DNA from: JAXGPL01 sp040766985
Lineage (GTDB): Bacteria > Bacillota > Sulfobacillia > JAUYEG01
NCBI GenBank assembly: GCA_040766985.1
Contig: JAXGPL010000036.1
Coordinates: forward strand, 1-7,250
Direction: 5' to 3'
Length of the DNA stretch: 7,250 nucleotides
Positions within the stretch are counted from its first letter, which is position 1; each line of letters begins with the position of its first letter. Below the pieces are notes generated by a model. It did no database searches, was not told the DNA's origin, and saw only the letters and a list, made by a program, of their open reading frames with translations. Shown here piece after piece: positions 6,152 to 7,250 of this stretch. The translations under genes were made by a program, and so were the position numbers.

Positions 6152-7039
6152 GTGGACCAGAGCTTTTCGCGGGCCGGCAGGATGACCGACCGGGAGCGGC
6201 TCCGTGAAGCTATCATTGTGGCTATAGTCGCTGCCTTGAGCATCGTATCGAAACCGTACGTCAGGCTCGTCTTCGCTCCGCTCGCCGGCTCGCTTCACGT
6301 TCCCGCCGGTGTGTTCGCCGGCTGCGTGTACATGATTTGGCTCGTCCTCGTCGACCGGCTGGTGCCGAGAACAGGGGCCGTCCTCCGCCTCGCGGCGCTA
6401 CAGGGAGTCTTGGCCCTGGCGATGGGAATGACCAGTCAGGCCGGCCCGCTGATCATGCTCGCGTACCTCGGTCCCGGAGCGGCGGTCGAACTGCTCCGCC
6501 TGTGCGTGCGGCCGCACCTGCGCAAGTCGTCCTACAGCATGGCGGCGGGCGCACTCGCCAACCTGACGGGGTCACTGGCAATGACGATGATCACGGTCGG
6601 CTGGAAACCGGCAGTGGTATGGACGGCTGCGGATGCCGTCAAGCCCGGCGCGCCGCTCGTCCACGAGTCGATGGGCGATACAGCAGGGTATCGCCGTCCA
6701 TCTTCCCGGAGGAGGGCACCAACGTCGCCCACCGGTGGCGCATCCGCAAGGGGGACACTGCGGCGGGGTGGGGGCAGGCCGAGCAGACGGTCGTTCGAGG
6801 CATACTACCGCGTCCCCCATGCCGACCACGCGGCTATGGAAACCCGCGCCGCCAAGGCCGAAATCGGGGCCGACACGGACATTTCCATCAGCATGGCCAA
6901 GGCGGAGGCCGGGCCGGACCAAATCCGTGATTGGCTGCAGTCCAACATCTGCCGCTGCACGGGGTACGAGGAAATCCGCGATGCGGTGGAGTCGGTGCTG
7001 CGGACGCGACGGCCTGGTTCGTCCGGCGCCGCAACCTAA
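6152..7039 (+). CDS. Chimeric ORF: truncated ECF transporter S component joined to xanthine dehydrogenase pieces
   Basis: Residues 1-150 are an ECF S component: a hydrophobic protein with HVPAGVFAGCVYMIWLVLVDR, LQGVLALAMGM, AYLGPGAAVELLRL and AGALANLTGSLAM, typical of the broad S-component fold. The specific vitamin cannot be read from sequence; divergence from thiT makes a thiamine-related substrate possible. GTG 6152 is preferred because GGGGGTG lies 5 bases upstream; ATG 6182 has only an abutting GGCAGG. The protein would normally continue for one or two more helices, but from W151 (6602) the text switches to a molybdenum hydroxylase subunit and later to a 2Fe-2S subunit (separate entries). 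The frame stays open through these only because two shifts compensate, so the 295-aa product is unlikely to be a real fusion protein. Confidence 0.7.
   Translation: MDQSFSRAGRMTDRERLREAIIVAIVAALSIVSKPYVRLVFAPLAGSLHVPAGVFAGCVYMIWLVLVDRLVPRTGAVLRLAALQGVLALAMGMTSQAGPLIMLAYLGPGAAVELLRLCVRPHLRKSSYSMAAGALANLTGSLAMTMITVGWKPAVVWTAADAVKPGAPLVHESMGDTAGYRRPSSRRRAPTSPTGGASARGTLRRGGGRPSRRSFEAYYRVPHADHAAMETRAAKAEIGADTDISISMAKAEAGPDQIRDWLQSNICRCTGYEEIRDAVESVLRTRRPGSSGAAT
6602..6877 (+). pseudogene. Fragment of xanthine dehydrogenase-family molybdenum-binding subunit
   Basis: An internal fragment near the N-terminal third of the large Mo-cofactor subunit. In the S-component frame it reads VVWTAADAVKPGAPLVHE, matching the family's 'DALKPGAPLVHE' segment. 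At about 6691-6798 the coding sense moves one frame over: IFPEEGTNVAHRWRIRKGD, then AAGWGQAEQTVVRG. It then returns to the first frame at about 6799 with YYRVPHADHAAMETRAAKAE, the family 'VPH-DHAAMETRA' segment. No start, no Mo-pterin domain and no stop of its own. It is a remnant bounded by two junctions. Confidence 0.75.
6890..7039 (+). pseudogene. C-terminus of a xanthine dehydrogenase-family 2Fe-2S subunit
   Basis: DQIRDWLQSNICRCTGYEEI followed by RDAVESVLRTR is the characteristic end of the small iron-sulfur subunit (XdhC/CoxS type); the C-x-C of NICRCTGY provides two ligands of the second 2Fe-2S cluster. The N-terminal ferredoxin domain with its four cysteines and the first half of the helical domain are absent; only about the last 45 residues remain. 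It is joined in frame to the large-subunit fragment around residues 241-247 of the ORF. The stop is TAA 7037-7039. Confidence 0.8.
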
Positions 7040-7051
7040 CTCCCAGGGTGT

Positions 7052-7109
7052 GGTATATACCTCCGGAAGACCCGAGCGGCGGCAGGAGACCGTTTCCTGA
7101 CACCCCGGA
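7052..7109 (+). other. Palindrome and nested inverted repeats upstream of the methyltransferase-like gene
   Basis: GGTATATACC (7052-7061) is a perfect 10-base palindrome in the 93-base gap. Just after it, CTCCGG (7061-7066) is the complement of CCGGAG (about 7104-7109), enclosing a smaller CAGGA/TCCTG pair (7083-7087 and 7095-7099). This could be an operator, a -10-like region or a leader hairpin; nothing in the sequence decides which. Confidence 0.25.
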
Positions 7110-7132
7110 GGGCCCTTGGGAGGTGCGAAGCT

Positions 7133-7250
7133 ATGAGTTCGCAGGAGCGGCGTCCGCGGCGCCCTACCAGCGACGAGATCCTCTACGTTGACCGCCAGAC
7201 CCTCGCCATCCACGACTTTGACTGCGCGCCAGGCCTGATCCTGGACATCG
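7133..7250 (+). CDS. Class I SAM-dependent methyltransferase-like protein, 3'-partial
   Basis: ATG 7133 follows GGGAGG (7118-7123) with a 9-base gap, a strong ribosome binding site that fixes the start. Thirty-nine codons are visible before the window ends: MSSQERRPRRPTSDEILYVD, then RQTLAIHDFDCAP and GLILDI. The hydrophobic strand ending in LILDI, at the point where the window stops, looks like the first beta strand that leads into the glycine-rich SAM-binding loop (D-I-G-G-G) of Rossmann-fold methyltransferases. The gene is in the same direction as the preceding xanthine dehydrogenase remnant, 93 bases after its stop. The start is secure; the family is a moderate call because the glycine loop itself is outside the window. 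Confidence 0.6.
   Translation, partial: MSSQERRPRRPTSDEILYVDRQTLAIHDFDCAPGLILDI

Noticed and set aside
6053..6298. N-terminal 82-residue extension of the thiT frame
   Set aside because: This stretch is the riboswitch plus the antisense of the divergent S-component start. It does not resemble a ThiT N-terminus, and GTG 6052 has its own RBS.
1..7250. CRISPR array, tRNA, rRNA or insertion sequence
   Set aside because: No regularly spaced repeats, no tRNA-like or rRNA-like segments, and no transposase motifs or terminal inverted repeats were seen on either strand.

Overview
The window looks like a high-GC member of the Bacillota lineage (a Symbiobacterium/Limnochordia-like organism is plausible). 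The reasons are the combination of S-layer homology repeats, an Amidase_3 cell-wall hydrolase, energy-coupling-factor (ECF) S components, a TPP riboswitch in front of thiT, and a DUF4179-type membrane protein, together with GC-rich third codon positions. This placement is inference; no rRNA or marker gene is present.

Layout. 3-1271 (+): the 3' part of an M81 (MlrC-like) metallopeptidase, open to the window edge. 1325-2601 (-): a convergent DUF4179/DUF5643-like membrane-anchored protein whose C-terminal third is intact and whose N-terminal two thirds is broken by frameshifts. Just upstream on the same strand is a possible sigma-70 region-4 remnant (2640-2857). 2858-3217: no gene recognised. 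3218-5485 (+): a three-gene cell-envelope cassette, all frameshifted: N-acetylmuramoyl-L-alanine amidase, a small one- or two-helix membrane protein of holin-like type, and a secreted SLH-domain protein. 5509-5536: a strong hairpin that can terminate both converging units. 5579-6052 (-): thiamine transporter S component ThiT, with a TPP riboswitch (about 6059-6131) whose 3' end is also the ribosome binding site. 6152-7039 (+): a single open frame that joins a truncated ECF S component to pieces of a xanthine-dehydrogenase-type molybdenum subunit and the C-terminus of a 2Fe-2S subunit. 7133-end (+): the start of a class I SAM-dependent methyltransferase-like gene.

The outer parts read cleanly, but from about 1970 to 5485, at the 3' end of thiT, and in the xanthine dehydrogenase remnant, conserved motifs jump between frames. 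Many jumps resolve to loss or gain of one base in a short homopolymer, while the amino-acid motifs on either side are well preserved. That pattern fits an indel-rich consensus (low-coverage or unpolished assembly) at least as well as true gene decay, so the 'pseudogene' labels describe the sequence as given and not a proven biological state.

I did not find convincing evidence of an undescribed system. The most informative items are the riboswitch/RBS overlap at thiT, the divergent pair of S components, the chimeric ORF, and the frameshift pattern.
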